A DNA stretch of 64,000 nucleotides from Harmothoe impar (Eukaryota; Annelida; Polychaeta; Phyllodocida; Polynoidae): the NCBI GenBank assembly GCA_947462335.1, contig OX381707.1, forward strand, positions 58,934,073 through 58,998,072. Direction: 5' to 3'. Both the position numbers and the translations under genes were made by a program. Under the pieces are notes generated by a model, which saw only the letters and a program-made list of their open reading frames with translations, did no database searches and was not told the DNA's origin. This document shows, piece by piece, positions 13,201 to 25,129 of the stretch (position 1 is the first letter of the stretch; each line of letters opens with the position of its first letter).

Positions 13201-15094
13201 ATGCATCCATATAATTAAACGACGTTGCAGCATCCCTACATGGACGTTCTAAGGGGGAATGCTCCTCCCCTTCGACAGAATTGCCTAGGGTACAAGAAGG
13301 TCAAACTTTGAAAGGTTAAATGATTGTCATAATTATCGACGTTTTATAGAAAGGTCAAAGAGGGGCATGCCCTCAACATTTCAAGATCACGTCTTATCTA
13401 AATTAACCAGCTACTTTTTTAAAATTTTGAATGGAGTATTTAAGGGGGTCTAGTCTAAAAATAACTTCAGTCTGTGACTGATACATCTGTATTCTTAACC
13501 AGTTAAATCAAACAGGCTAGTATGAGACACTGCATATTGCGCAGGATTATTATTGACTAATGGCTTATGCTTTACCAATACCTTTTTGTACGAACTCTAA
13601 TAACCCTATCGTGAAGGTTCGTGTGGCAAGTACGATAACATATAGGTGTCTACCAGTGAGGTCATGCCTACAGCATAATAAACATAATGGTAAACGCCCA
13701 TGATAAACTCACACATGACAACGCATTATGATAGGAATATACATATAACATTTGAACTATAGCGGCACCTTTAGACCCAGTGTTGATTGATCCTTATGCC
13801 ACACCCATAAGCTCTCATTGTTATGCCTGCATTCAAAGGAGCTCTAACAAACAAAACAAGGGCTTATTATGGTATTACCCTTGCAGCTTTTTTCTATGTA
13901 CATTTCTTTAACACAAAGTCTCAATAGTGTTACTCCTCAATAGTGTTACTCCCCCTAAAACCAAAGGCATACAGTTCCAGACTGAGAAAAGAAACGGAGA
14001 AAATAATGTGTGCTATAGACAAATACACTGTCCCAAGGTAACAATCTGAATTCCCGAGACGGACTTTACTGAACCTATCTCTGACAGATTTACAAGAATT
14101 AACTAAAGCCTTGTCTGCCTTATCATATACATACAGCTGTTGGTATGTATAAGCCTTTACTCTATTTTTGTTTTATCAATATGCTCACAGAGACTCTTGC
14201 ATCAACAAATACTACGTAAGATACACGTAAAAGAAAACATTTGTTAACTTAAAATGCAAAAGAACCACACAGCCCATTGACATTTCAGGAGAATGTCAGC
14301 ATGTGCTAGTCTGTCTTATAACAACTTTAGATAATAGTCGAGCCGGGGTAATATGATGAGTAAACATTGCATGAGATAAATTAGAGTCAGAGGTGTAGGC
14401 CAGAAATATTTCATTTCATCATATTAACAACTGTCGCTAAGTTTAAATTTGCGGCATGGATGCAGGATGGATCACGTGTATTTCATACACTATGAAATAG
14501 ATAGATAGTTATACAGATCAAATTAATCTGATCAATACAGTAGTTAAGAGAAGTGGGGGATGTATTTAGTTGATTAAGTAGACATGTGTCCTCCCTGCCT
14601 GTCTGCCGGTTCGTTTCTCCGTTTGGGAATTCATTTTAACAACGTCCTTGCACCAGATGTATGATCAGATATGACCGTTATTAATGTTAAAGCTATAGAT
14701 GGTGACCCTGTCTGAGGAGAGATTATCAAACTGGCCAAGCCTCATCAGACAGGACCTGAATACTACCTAGGCTATGACCACTCCCTCTCCTGTAGGGGTG
14801 GTAAGGGAGCAGGGTGGTGGGTATGGGGGCGTGCTGGTGCATAGCAGATGGGAGCAGTGGCGAGCATTTGGTGAGAGGGGAACAATGGACAGGCCTACTA
14901 CAAGGAGCAGGGGGGGGGAGCTGTCTGGTTGTGCATTAATCAAATATCAGCACATCCCATCTGCCCTTGTTTGGTATGGCAGTTTATCGTGTCACCGGGA
15001 ACATAAAGATATTTACATGATGCACAAATCTGGCATTAGCATTGGTCCAGTCATTCTGAATGCAGCACGCCAATTACCCTTCTGCGCTAGTATA
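10227..15094. other. Intergenic, AT-rich, minor repeats only
   Basis: No gene supported. Notable minor items: a CTCF-like GCAGATGGCGC at 11731-11741; small inverted repeats of the GAGGTCCACAAATTTG word at about 12350-12470; an 18-bp tandem duplication at about 13920-13953. The 171-codon frame starting at 14774 partly overlaps a dispersed repeat and is not considered coding. Confidence 0.45.
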
Positions 15095-15230
15095 ATCCTT
15101 CCGTGGGTGGGCATGATGCCTGGATGCAGCACCGGCGAGTTACTCGCCAGGGTTGCATTCATGCATCATAAAGACAAAGGGCAAGGTACATTAAAGCACT
15201 ATGCAGCCCTTAAGGGGTTAATTACATACA
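15095..15230. repeat. Dispersed repeat related to 49.55-49.70 kb
   Basis: Shares ordered blocks with about 49600-49696: an ATGCAGCAC word, TGCATCATAA, ACATTAAAGC and a terminal CCCTTAA(A/G)GGGTTAAT. The family and its ends are not defined. Confidence 0.45.
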
Positions 15231-17699
15231 TGACTTTTTTAGTGAGCATTTTCTTAGTTCTGTCAACAGAGCTCATAGAATGGAAGTAATCGGCCAATTC
15301 AACTATGTACACAAGGGCGTGGTCACCACCCGGAATCAGAGCCAATATACGAGCAGAGAAAAGCATATTTCTGCTGTTATAAACTTTTAAAAGTAGACTA
15401 GTTACTAGTATATAATATATACCTTCGTCATAGACATTAACTATAAAGTAATTTTCAGATGTACTTAATTACTTTAATGTCACGTTTTCCCCCCAAGTAA
15501 ATCTAGTGCCTGGAACTATAGGGCCCGTCACATAATTGTTTGATTCAAATGGGAAAATAGCAATATCCAGACATAATAATTATAGTCAAAGTTAAAAGTT
15601 CACAAACATACCTGCTATTTGCTATGATGAAAATCAACTATTTTCTGGTTATCCCTATTTAATCATCAAGTTTCCTAGTGGTAATACATTATACTTATTA
15701 CCGTATACCACCATATTGGCAATAATGTCATGTTGTCTATTCTCTTTCCTGTGTCAGTTTGGGAACACCAGTGCGTGAATCATCCTCCAGTACATGACAT
15801 CATGTCTGGGTCTTTAATGGGCTGGAGGAATCCTGGATGTAATAATGTCTCATCTAAAGATGTTTTATGCGACCTAGTCGTTATCAGCATGCACCCATAC
15901 AATACAACATAATTAATACCACCATTACATACTATCAAAAATGTATCCACTACAATATAAAGTTAGAATAAATCAGTTTGTGCTATTATATTTATAAACT
16001 ATTGCATTCTTCATGATTTCTTGTCCTCCAACACCATGTAGGTCTACATCATTCTGTGTTATATCCCTCTCTCTGGTTTGTAGCATATGTCGACTTTTAT
16101 AACTCATTCTCCCTCTGTCTCTCTCCTATCTCTTTCTGCTATATGTATCTATATATGGACGCTCTAAAACTGTCTGGTTGTCTGTCCCTCACCACTGTTG
16201 TGTCTCTACAAATAAAACACTATTGGATATTAATACAGTCTTAACTTACCTCCTATGTACTAGTCGTGTATCCTATACGCTGCTTGTTATAATCCACCTT
16301 CTACTTCCCAGGTTGTTATGAGAGTCTCCAGTGGTGTAGTATTCGCGCTGATATGGACCTTATTCGGCTCTATCCACAGGTCTGTCCCTATGCATCAATA
16401 GATAGACTAAAGCGCCTATATAACCATCAATACACCGGTTGCATCTACATAAATACCTCCCGTTGGTTATTTCCTATAGGCTGCTCTATAATAGATAAGG
16501 CAATACAATGTATAGCCCCCCTCCTTATAGAGCAGTAACAGTGTTGAGCATAGTGGTGCGCTGTGAGCTGCTCCGTGGGGTTGACCTGCTCAGAGTGACT
16601 CAGTCAGGGCTCTAGGTGCACCTCTATACAGTCTGGCGGCTGGAGGTGAATGGAGCACGGTCTCCTCCCCTCTAGACGGAAGTGAATGATTGGTGCGTGA
16701 GCTGCTCGGGAGTAAGTGTAGGATAGACTCCTGTGCGCACAATGGATCCCCAATCTGCTCACGGGGTTAGTAGTATATGGAGATGAGGATTGTGTGTAGG
16801 TTATAATAAGACAGCCTTGAACTGTATATATATATATATATCCTGCAGTGTGACTATATGCTGAATGTAGTAGTATAGGAGAATGAGGGTTATTTTCAGG
16901 TTATCTAGTAGAAACTGTATACTGGCTACTTGGTATACAGGCCTACTGTGGATAACTGAATCGGACACACAATCCTATTGATGGGGATGTGATATTGTAT
17001 AATAGAATCCTGTAATACTCCAGCTGATGCTCCTCGATAAGTAATCCCCTTCTATAATGGGCAAGTGCCTTAATACCGGGTTGACCAGTACAATGTATAA
17101 CGTTAGCTGAGAATACAATTATAAGCTCTCTGGTGCTCTGGTCTTACGTGAGGTGCTCCAACGTGAAGGGTTATGTCAGCGTGGACATGCGGTAAATAAT
17201 AATCCAAGTGAAGACATACTGTAGATCTAGGCGTGTGTTCTCAGTATCGATGGCTAACCACTGACTGAGTGCACACCCTGCCCTCCCACAGTACAGTGCC
17301 CTAATGCTACAACTGCTCGTGAGTTGCTCCTATAGCTTCCTGGAGGTATAACGATGGGGATAATGAGTGGGTAGACACCCCCTCTCAGAGCACGCTGTAG
17401 TGGCCAGTGACTGCTCGGGCAGCAGCTTTCTCATCCCCTGCTACTACCCCCAGCAGTGAGTGAGTGAGCCGCTCTGAGCTGACCCAGATGCAGAGCTAAC
17501 TCGATGAATTGATCCATGTGTGACTGGCGTTGCTATTTCTGCTCCCCTACCTCCCCCTTTCCCTCCTCGCTGCCGGCATATCCTAGAATTCTGCTAGGGT
17601 GGGTGGGCTGTGAGTGATGGGGATGGGGATGGGGGGGGGGGGGGGGTGAGTCAGGTACTATGTGCAGGTAGGCCTATTGGCTTGGGTATGAATGGACCG
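15231..17699. other. Intergenic, no gene supported
   Basis: AT-rich to about 16.5 kb, then more GC-rich with CTGCTC words (16550-17560). An AP-1-like TGACTCA lies at about 16596. A (TA)n run is at about 16829-16842 and a long G run at about 17630-17646. No exon recognised. Confidence 0.4.
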
Positions 17700-17899
17700 G
17701 TTACAAAGAGCAGACGACATTCGTTCCAGTTGCATTTTACATAAAATCCCGCCAGTTTTTCAATGAAATTTCAGTGGGTTGACATGTGGATGGCATCTCA
17801 ATATCAGTGGGAGGGTGGGGCTGGGGGAGGGGGAGGGGGTAATGGAAAGCACAATGGACAGGAAGAGATTGTGTCCGGGGTGGCGAGCAGGAGGCGGGT

Positions 17900-18000
17900 G
17901 GGGAGGGGGGGGGGCTCTATGCCTAGCAACCGGCGCCAAATGGTCGTGAATCAAACCGATGAGTCATCGTCACCTAGTCCGCGCCTAGTCACATTGTTCC
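17900..18000. promoter_or_regulatory. Possible regulatory cluster (E2F, AP-1 and X-box-like motifs)
   Basis: GGCGCCAAA at about 17932-17940 is a good E2F-type site on the minus strand. ATGCCTAGCAAC at about 17920-17931 contains a full RFX half-site (AGCAAC) with a weak partner. TGAGTCATCG at about 17960 is AP-1/CRE-like. The stretch is CpG-rich relative to its flanks. The MAP9-like start codon is 8.7 kb downstream, so a link to that gene is only conjecture. Confidence 0.3.
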
Positions 18001-18932
18001 CGCGACTCATGAATATGTATGAGACCCCGACCTAGATCGGCATAGGTGGGTCGGGTGGGAGGGGGTAAGGTGGGTGGGGTGAGGCAGGAGAGAGGGGTGC
18101 AGCTGCACGTTAAATGTACTACAACGTGTAGTATTCGATAAACAAATACCACATGCACCAGTAACCCAGTGCGCATATGATGCATGCATGCCATCAAAAG
18201 ATAGCAGAACAGTGAAAGTGCGTGTGTACTCCAGCCCTGAAGGCTAAAACCATGCATCTAAAGCTATCTAACATCTTTATATTGCCCTATGTTAAAGCAT
18301 ATTTAGAGTAGCACGGCATCTAACCGATGTGACATGATAAACTGTTGAGATGAAAGGTTTGGAGGATATATAAAGTAGCAGTCTTCCATATTTTAGGCAG
18401 TGTACTGGTAGAGCTTAATGAAATAGCAGGTATAGTACGGGTATTTGACTAAGTAGTATAGAGAAATGGCAACTTGCGTGCAAGTAGTACATACAAAATG
18501 GCATTTTCCACGGGTCGAATTATATTGGTATACGACAAATAAAATACTTGAATCCCTGTATGTTATTCCCTCCATGATTCTCAGGGTCCAGCATTAGACA
18601 TCACCATAAATGTCATCAATGTTATCAGTGCGTATCTTGCCTCACCAAGCAAAATTCATGGTTAAGCACATTAGACATTAACTAGAAATGATGGCAAATC
18701 ATCACCCTATGGCTTCTATAGATGTATTCTCAGGGGTTTAGGGATATATTGTTCTATAGTATTATTCTAATTCTACCTTTGGATGTGTGCATCCTGTGGG
18801 TTCTGGAGGCTTATACTCCGCCTGGGTGTTTGGTCTATTGTTCTTACTGTAGGTTATAATTATGGCATATTCTCCTCTCTCAGACCACCAGCTGACCTGG
18901 AACAGCCTGGGTGGAGTGACCTATTTCACATA

Positions 18933-18977
18933 ACCTCATCAGGAGGTTATGTGTATAACCTCCTCAGGAGGTTTAAA
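18933..18977. repeat. Two short hairpins of an AGGAGGTTAT repeat
   Basis: CATAACCTC...GAGGTTATG pairs perfectly over 9 bp, and is followed at once by AACCTCC...GGAGGTT. A third AGGAGGTTAT word follows at about 19000. This leads into the tRNA-like repeat cluster. Confidence 0.5.
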
Positions 18978-19039
18978 TGAACTAGGTCAAGTCTGACAGG
19001 AGGTTATGAGAACCGTTTCTCATTTAAAATCATGCTTGT

Positions 19040-19115
19040 ATTGGGATTTGAATCCAGGAGCACAAACCCTCCAGCTTGCAGTCCTCTGTTCAACCAGGTA
19101 AGCCATCGGGGCAGA
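19040..19115 (-). repeat. tRNA-like SINE head, unit 1
   Basis: Read on the minus strand, TGGCTTACCTGG fits an RNA polymerase III A box and GATTCAAATCC fits a B box with one mismatch, spaced as in a tRNA. The acceptor arms do not pair, so this is not a functional tRNA gene. It is most likely the head of a tRNA-derived SINE or a tRNA pseudogene. Confidence 0.5.
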
Positions 19116-19203
19116 CCTATGTAAAAGACATCACATGAACTACTGGTTTGTTAACTAATGTTTTATCCATGAAGAAATCAGATGTAAAAATGGTCACAGC
19201 CAT

Positions 19204-19272
19204 TTGGTGATTTGAACTCACCACCTTCTGACCCACAGGCTGAGCTGGTAACCACTACACTACCAAGGCCTG
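19204..19272 (-). repeat. tRNA-like SINE head, unit 2
   Basis: The minus strand reads TGGTAGTGTAGTGGTTA (A-box region) and GAGTTCAAATCAC (B-box region) at tRNA spacing. The stems are poor. It sits about 90 bp from unit 1, in the same orientation, but differs in sequence, so it is not a simple tandem copy. Confidence 0.5.
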
Positions 19273-19477
19273 CCTGTCAGGTGCATTAGAAGACATCTTA
19301 TTTATGTTCCAAAAAGCAGGCCAGCACAGAGATGCATGAAGGGAGTATTTTAAGTGAACTATTCCATCTTTGTTTTTGGGGGATTGTAATATAACATTTT
19401 CTTGTACCACAATGGATAGAGGATGGAGTTAGTAAAAATGTTTTGTTAAACAAGGTAGCTCAGTAAAAGTGTGTCTT

Positions 19478-19548
19478 TGTCGGGACCGGAACCCACAATG
19501 TTCAGACTACAAGTCGGCGGTGTTTACCAACTGAGCTAGTGAGCCAGT
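19478..19548 (-). repeat. tRNA-like SINE head, unit 3
   Basis: The minus strand has a canonical A box (TAGCTCAGTTGG) and a B-box-like GGGTTCCGGTCCC. The anticodon and acceptor arms do not fold well. Of the three units this most resembles a tRNA, but it still looks like a SINE head or pseudogene. Confidence 0.55.
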
Positions 19549-19574
19549 CAATAACCTATCCTATAAACATATCC

Positions 19575-19945
19575 TTTAGAATTGTTATGTTCTGGTCACC
19601 GGGTAGTTGGGGGCATATTGCTCCAAGAATTTTGAAATTTTATTGTGAAATAAATGTCTTCTAGTAGGTATCAGAACATAATGCCTGAGGAAAATTTTGA
19701 AATTATACATTTAATTGGTGTGTTCTGTGGAGATTTTGGCAGCATATTGCTCCTTGAGATTCTCTAGATTGATATATTGTATATGTTCAAAGCTTCAGGG
19801 ACATATGGCTCCCAAAACCCTAATTTTATTTTGTTAGATTAGTGTATTCTGAGGGGATTGCGGTTACATTACTCCAAGAAAATTTTGAAAACTATTGTTA
19901 GATTGATGTAGCCAATGAAGCATCATATTGCTCAGAGAACACTTA
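19575..19945. repeat. Degenerate tandem repeat of about 100 bp
   Basis: Words such as CATATTGCTCC, AAAATTTTGAAA, TTAGATTGATGT and GTGTTCTG(T/A)GG recur in order about four times at roughly 100-bp spacing. Divergence is high, so the array is old. Confidence 0.45.
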
Positions 19946-20465
19946 CAGGGTACAGCTATTGAAATAGAGGTAACTTGAAATATTTACAAACTTTTTTTTC
20001 AAATTTTGAAAGCCCAGACTGTCCCACAAGTCATCTTCATCACTCCCATCCCTAATCTCAGACTGGCACTCATCATCATCTGCTGACTCTCCATCACTGT
20101 CTTCTAGCAGCTTCTAGGTGTGCTACACTAGGAGCATTTGCCACAGTGCATCTGCCACAGAACTTCTGTGTTTCCTATGACAAACTCCTGAGGCATATGC
20201 TGCACAGCAAATACCACCAGTGTAACAGGCCCTTAACTATATCTTACCCTAGACCCCCGCTATGTAGGTGTAACCTTTGGTTGACTGAGGTGGGACTGGT
20301 TATGATGTACATGGTTTACAGCAAAGTTGGTTAATAAATGTCACTATAAAGGCAACAGAGCAAGGAAGTGTTGGTCATGGTTGGCTTGAGTAATTCGGGC
20401 GACAGCGCGATTTTTTTTTTCACACACACTGGTTCACGTATAGTAATTTGCGGGCTTTGTAAATA
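19946..20465. other. Intergenic, no gene supported
   Basis: Unique AT-rich sequence; the only minus-rich feature is a poly-T run at about 20410. No gene recognised. Confidence 0.4.
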
Positions 20466-20687
20466 CCGTAAATTCTCGCGTATAAGCCTAACTCGCGTAT
20501 AAGCCGCACCCCTAACTTTGACAAATCATATAAGCCGCAGAGGGGGTCTGAATATTGCGATTTTGGTACTGTAGTATACTAATAAAAACTCTCCTATAAG
20601 CCGCACCCTATATAGGCATGTTTGGTATCAAAAGAAAGCTGAGTCTGACTTGCGTACAAGCCGCGGCTTCTACGCGAGAATTTACGG
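20466..20687. mobile_element. MITE with TA target site (CCGTAAATTCTCGCG family)
   Basis: Both ends carry CCGTAAATTCTCGCG in inverted orientation (20466-20480 and 20673-20687), flanked by TA on each side. The 222-bp body is non-coding and has internal TATAAGCCGCACC repeats. TA duplication fits a Tc1/mariner-like or other TA-targeting transposase. Relatives in this window start at 48113 and 63912. Confidence 0.8.
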
Positions 20688-20689
20688 TA

Positions 20690-20816
20690 GGTGAAATTTG
20701 TTTGACCCCCCCCCAAAAGGGGGTGAAAGTTTTCCGCCCTCCCCCCCCCCCTCGACGGGTCGAAAATAGTCACCACCCCCCCTTTTGTTAATAAATGACC
20801 ACTCCCTTAACTCGCG
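20690..20816. mobile_element. Truncated copy of the GGGAGTGGTCATT MITE family
   Basis: The right end (AATGACCACTCCC followed by TTA) and the C-run/GGTCGAAAA interior match the intact element at 43446-43747. The left end is missing, and the copy abuts the TA-flanked MITE ending at 20687, so the left part was probably lost or replaced. Confidence 0.6.
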
Positions 20817-20819
20817 GTG

Positions 20820-21649
20820 TATCATGATGACTTAGGGATGGCAGTAGACCTAACTATGTATCAAAAACTGGTTGAATATTTCCATGAAAAAAATCCTCAA
20901 AACTGGAAAGAAATGCTATGTTCCTATTTTGCTGCAAGGGTTTGGTTGCCCTTATACTGCAATAAGTGATGACTTTACTTGCAACTAAAATAAGGGGGGG
21001 TGTTACATATTTGGTGTATATGATACATTCATTTAAAAAGGACCTCCCAATTACATCTAAATACTTCAAAGTCAATAGAGGTATAACTTACAGCATTGAT
21101 TGAATATATGTAAAAAAAAAGAAGAAGGAAGTAACCAACATCTTATTAACCTACATGATGAGTACAAGAGTCACTTTGCTTAAGACAACCGGACCCTAGC
21201 CTCAAAAGAAGGACCGACCCTAGAATTGCCCCCTCTTTTAAAAAATAAATAAATTTTCCCTAGATTTTAGCTTTTATTTGTTTGATTTGTGTGTCTCTCC
21301 ATCGTACGAAGTGTACGCAACTGGGGCATATATGCCTACTTTATGTGAAGTTCCAATGCTTGAATATAGATGTAAGAAAATCCTAGTATCTATGCCATGG
21401 TCTCGAAATCAAAGAAACTTCCTCCTCATCCTGAGAGTAATAGACCCAGAACTAGACAAGTTGCTTAAGACATTTGTCGGTGATCTCACCTAAACTTTAT
21501 CTGCAAACTATTTTGTCTGTCAACGCAAATTTGCTTTTTTGAAACCATTCTTACAAAAAATATAAAAGGTCTTGGACATTTTCACTGGACAACAACCTTT
21601 TTTTTAATTTAAGGAGTGCTCATTTTTTCAATGACAGCACTGATATTCC
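20820..21649. other. Intergenic, no gene supported
   Basis: AT-rich unique sequence with homopolymer runs; nothing recognised. Confidence 0.4.
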
Positions 21650-21990
21650 TAGGCTCCCTATGTGACCAATCTCTCAGTCATTAGTACCTAACCTAGTTAG
21701 TCATTTTTTGGCTACCTATATGACCAACCTAGGTAAGTTAATATTGTCAGGTTGGTCAGTACTGACCAACCCACCTTAGTCTTTTAATTTCCAGGGGGAG
21801 CCACTGAGTGGTCATTATAGTATCTTACAGGTGGCACCAACTAGCTGGTGGTATACAAATACAACACACCAATGATGAACCTAGGTTAGCCACTACTGAC
21901 TGAGCCCCTCAGTCATTTTTCAATATAATTTTGTAATTGTCACTAACACACCTATGACGAACCTAGGATAGTCAGTACTGACTAACCGTT
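21650..21990. repeat. Degenerate repeats of a CCTAGGTTAGTCA word with a 22-bp palindrome
   Basis: Variants of AACCTAGGTTAGTCAGTACTG recur in both orientations about six times over 340 bp. The segment 21750-21771 is a perfect palindrome (GGTTGGTCAG/CTGACCAACC around TA). Origin is unknown; it may be a foldback element core or a degenerate satellite. Confidence 0.5.
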
Positions 21991-22182
21991 TCAACCTATG
22001 GATTTTCAGTGAGGGGGGAGGTGGTGATGGATTTTTATGCAGAACATGCACATCTTTTACACCCCATCCTCCCCGCCCATGGATCGAAAACCGGCGTGCA
22101 TGTGGGCAAATACGTGAAACATGTAGCTCTCCTGGTGCATGGACATACGTTCTAACCATAGGGCATAATGTTAATAATCTTA

Positions 22183-23335
22183 GGGGTGATCCATTTAGTA
22201 TGTCACGCCTTTTTTGGCCATTTTGAAGACCCCCCCACCCCCATGTCACACTTTGTCACACTTTCCCAAACACCCCCTAGAAAAGTATGTCACAAATCTG
22301 CCGACACCCCCCCTCCCTAGTACCGTATCATATAAAAGACCATACACATATTGTGATAAGCAGTACAATAAGGCCTATCATTATATTGAATATAAATTGT
22401 AACCCAGGTTTAATACAATTACATTGGTACTAAAGTGTTGAAAGTATGACATCAGATATCAGTCAAATCCTTCACATCCTCCTAGACAGGAAAATAATGG
22501 ATTTTATCGACTAGAACCCTTTCAGATTACAACTGTTCAAAGAGGCATTAACAAAATGACACGAGTATCTGTGGCACCCTAGATTTTTGTGGCCTCTATC
22601 CATGGATTCTTGTCTGTTTTCTCAGGAATATAAGGTGTGCTGGAACTGCTAAATGAGGAAGGGGGCCTCAATTTTATTTCAACATGGGTGTGCGGCTGGC
22701 CCTCCAATTACCCTTTCTCTTGGCGAGGGAGAAAAGTGACCCCTAGTGCAATGTCTAGGTTTAAGTAGATTCTCTGAGGAGTGAGCCTTGGTAAAAGGTA
22801 TTTTAGTCAATAGTGACCTTGATTGCAAGTTATTTGGGTGAGGACTCCAAAGTGACCTTTGTTTTGACAGGTTTTGTTGAAATCACTGAAAAGTGACCCT
22901 TGGTGAGGGAGGTTTTGGTGAAAATTGACCCTTGGTGAGGGGGATTCTGGTGAAAAGTGATACTTGGTGAAGGGATTATGGTGAAAAGCAGACCCTTGGT
23001 AGGCCTATTTAAAGAGGGATCTTGCTCAAAATGTAACCCTCCCAGTCGCACACCCATCTATATAGAATATACAACCCCCGGGCACTGCTATTTTTTCCTC
23101 TGATGTGGTACCCACATACTGTTTCAAGTAGCACACATGAGATAATCATGCTGCTTAGTGGCAATGCATATAGGCCTACAGCTGTGCAGCATTTATTTAA
23201 TATAGGGTTTAAAAAAAATCTGAAAGTGTGACGTCACACAATCCTATACACCCCCCCACCCCCTTGTCACACTTTGTCACAGAAAAAATAGACCCCCCCA
23301 CCCCTTCGGGCGTGACATACTTAATGGATCACCCC
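22183..23335. mobile_element. PIF/Harbinger-type non-autonomous element with nested insertion
   Basis: The left end GGGGTGATCCATTTAGTATG and the reverse complement of the right end differ at one position over about 27 bp. Both ends are flanked by TTA (22180-22182 and 23336-23338), the target duplication typical of PIF/Harbinger elements. The inner edges also share CCCCCCCACCCCC and TTGTCACACTTTGTCACA blocks. No transposase frame exists. A second element occupies about 22655-23080 inside it. Confidence 0.8.
22655..23080. mobile_element. Nested copy of the GTGTGCGGCTGG element
   Basis: Related to 59657-60100: it begins with CTCAATTTT and GGGTGTGCGGCTGGCCC, has a degenerate array of the GTGACCCTTGGTGAGGG unit, and ends with CCCAGTCGCACACCC and CCCCCGGG. 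It is more diverged than the 59.6-kb copy and sits inside the Harbinger-type element, so it inserted later than that element. Confidence 0.65.
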
Positions 23336-23491
23336 TTAGCATAATCTTAATGTATAATCTTAGGGTTGGGGTTAAAGGCAGCCAATGCATTTAACAACAC
23401 TCAACAGAGGTGTGGTTGCATAGTCGATTTATATCTCAATTTGACGTGGGGGGGAGGGGGGGTCTCTTAGATTTAAGGTTGCTGATAGTGT

Positions 23492-24666
23492 CCCAAGTGG
23501 CAAACCAAACTGGGACCCAGTTGGGCCCCGATTGGGCTGCAAACTGGGCCCCACCTGTGTTACCCGACTGGGGCCCTGCGAGAACGGGCACTGGGCGCCA
23601 GACCGGGCCCGAGTGGGCTAGCCCAAACCGGGCCCCACCAGGGCCCCGAATGGGCCCCACTTTAATATTTTAGGGTTACAACTTGCATAATAGGGCAGTC
23701 CAGTAACTAATTTTAATTAATACATTCCATTACATTGATTTAATGACTAATATATAGCTGGGCTTGAGGTGGGCAAGGTTGGGCTGGCCCAAGGTAGGAT
23801 TCTGGTATCCCTACCGGAAGCCCTTCAAGTCATACATTTTCTACACAGATGATAGAAAATGTATTCATCAAGTTTAAGTCAGCAAAGATGAGACTTGTGC
23901 AAGTGGCTAGATACTACTTCATCTTAGCCATCAAATCTGCAGCTGATGCCTTCAGGTCATGTGGGTCCATGTCTTGTAGTTAATTTTTAACCACATTATA
24001 GGGGTCTCCAGGTGAATACTTTATTTTCTACTTTGATTTACACATTAAAATGGAAACTTCCATATATTATCAAACTGCATTGAAATGCCTTCATTCACTT
24101 ACATGTATTAACTACATGACACATTTAGGCTTTATTGTATCTATGAAGAGGTTATCTTGAATTGGAGGAATTCTCTCTACATGGTATAGAGAGGCCATCT
24201 AGTGTCAACGCTTAGAACCACATAGCCCTCTAGTGTCAATTCTCTAAACTACTTGCTGGGAAGCCCATGTCAAGCCCAAAGAAAGCCCAACTATGATTTT
24301 CCAGCAAAAACATCATTATAAAATTTCAATTTTTTTTTTTTTTAAAAGGAGAGTTTGATTCATGTTGTTAGGGACTACCATAAAGCATTTTTGGAAATGA
24401 AAATCAGCCCAGTCTAAGCCCACCTAAAGCCCAATCATACATTCCTACCCAAAAGTGACTATAACATGTTTATACTTGGAATTTCTTTAATGGAGAGTAT
24501 GATTCAAGATATTGTGGATATTTACAAAGCATGTTGTAAAATTCACTTAGCCCAACTGGGGCCCCACTGAAGCCCATGGATTTGCCCAGCCCAACACGCA
24601 GCCCAGTCCAGCCCAAGAGTGCCCAAGGCAAACCCAACTGGGCCCCAGCTGGGCATGTTACTTGGG
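23492..24666. mobile_element. Large element with CCCAAGT inverted ends and GGGCCC-rich subterminal repeats
   Basis: The left edge CCCAAGTGGCAAACC and right edge GGGCATGTTACTTGGG are imperfect inverted repeats. Both subterminal regions are packed with AACTGGGGCCC/GGGCCCCAC words in opposite orientation (23510-23660 and 24545-24655). The middle is AT-rich and non-coding. This is a non-autonomous DNA transposon of unknown superfamily; the target duplication is not clear. Confidence 0.6.
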
Positions 24667-25129
24667 GTTATACCTGGCACCTAAATAATTAGGACCTCTC
24701 TCGCAGTGTTATGGTACAAATCAGAGGCGTAGGCCCCACCCCAACCAAATTAAAGTACATGTATTGACTTTTATGTATGATCTATCATATACACGCTTAT
24801 ATTGGATTGTATAGAAAAGTAGTATTTGAGCTTTAGTTCTGATTGGGGGCCGAGCCCCCTCTGCCCCCCATTTTGCCCTATAGCCTATTGGAGAGGTCAG
24901 GATTGGAAATTGTGTGTATCATATCAGCAGGGATGTAAAGTGTACTTTATACAATGATACCATGATATTAGGGTCTTGATAAATTGGGGGGGGGGGGGGG
25001 GGGGCAAACATAGTCTGCCCCCCCCCCTTTCCTACGCCACTGCAAATCCGCCAATACATGTACCTAGAACATGCAGAGTCCAGCTGAATCAGATATTTCA
25101 GCGCGGGAACATGTGCGTCCACGAAGATG
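24667..25129. other. Intergenic with long G and C homopolymers
   Basis: A run of about 20 G (24986-25005) is closely followed by a run of about 10 C, which could form a hairpin or G-rich structure and is prone to assembly error. The short motifs GGCGTAGGCCCC and CCTACGCCACTGC suggest remnants of a dispersed element. No gene. Confidence 0.4.

Noticed and set aside
14774..15289. 171-codon frame as a gene
   Set aside because: Overlaps a dispersed repeat and shows no protein-like pattern.
19040..19548. Functional tRNA genes
   Set aside because: Acceptor and anticodon stems do not pair; only promoter-box similarity remains.
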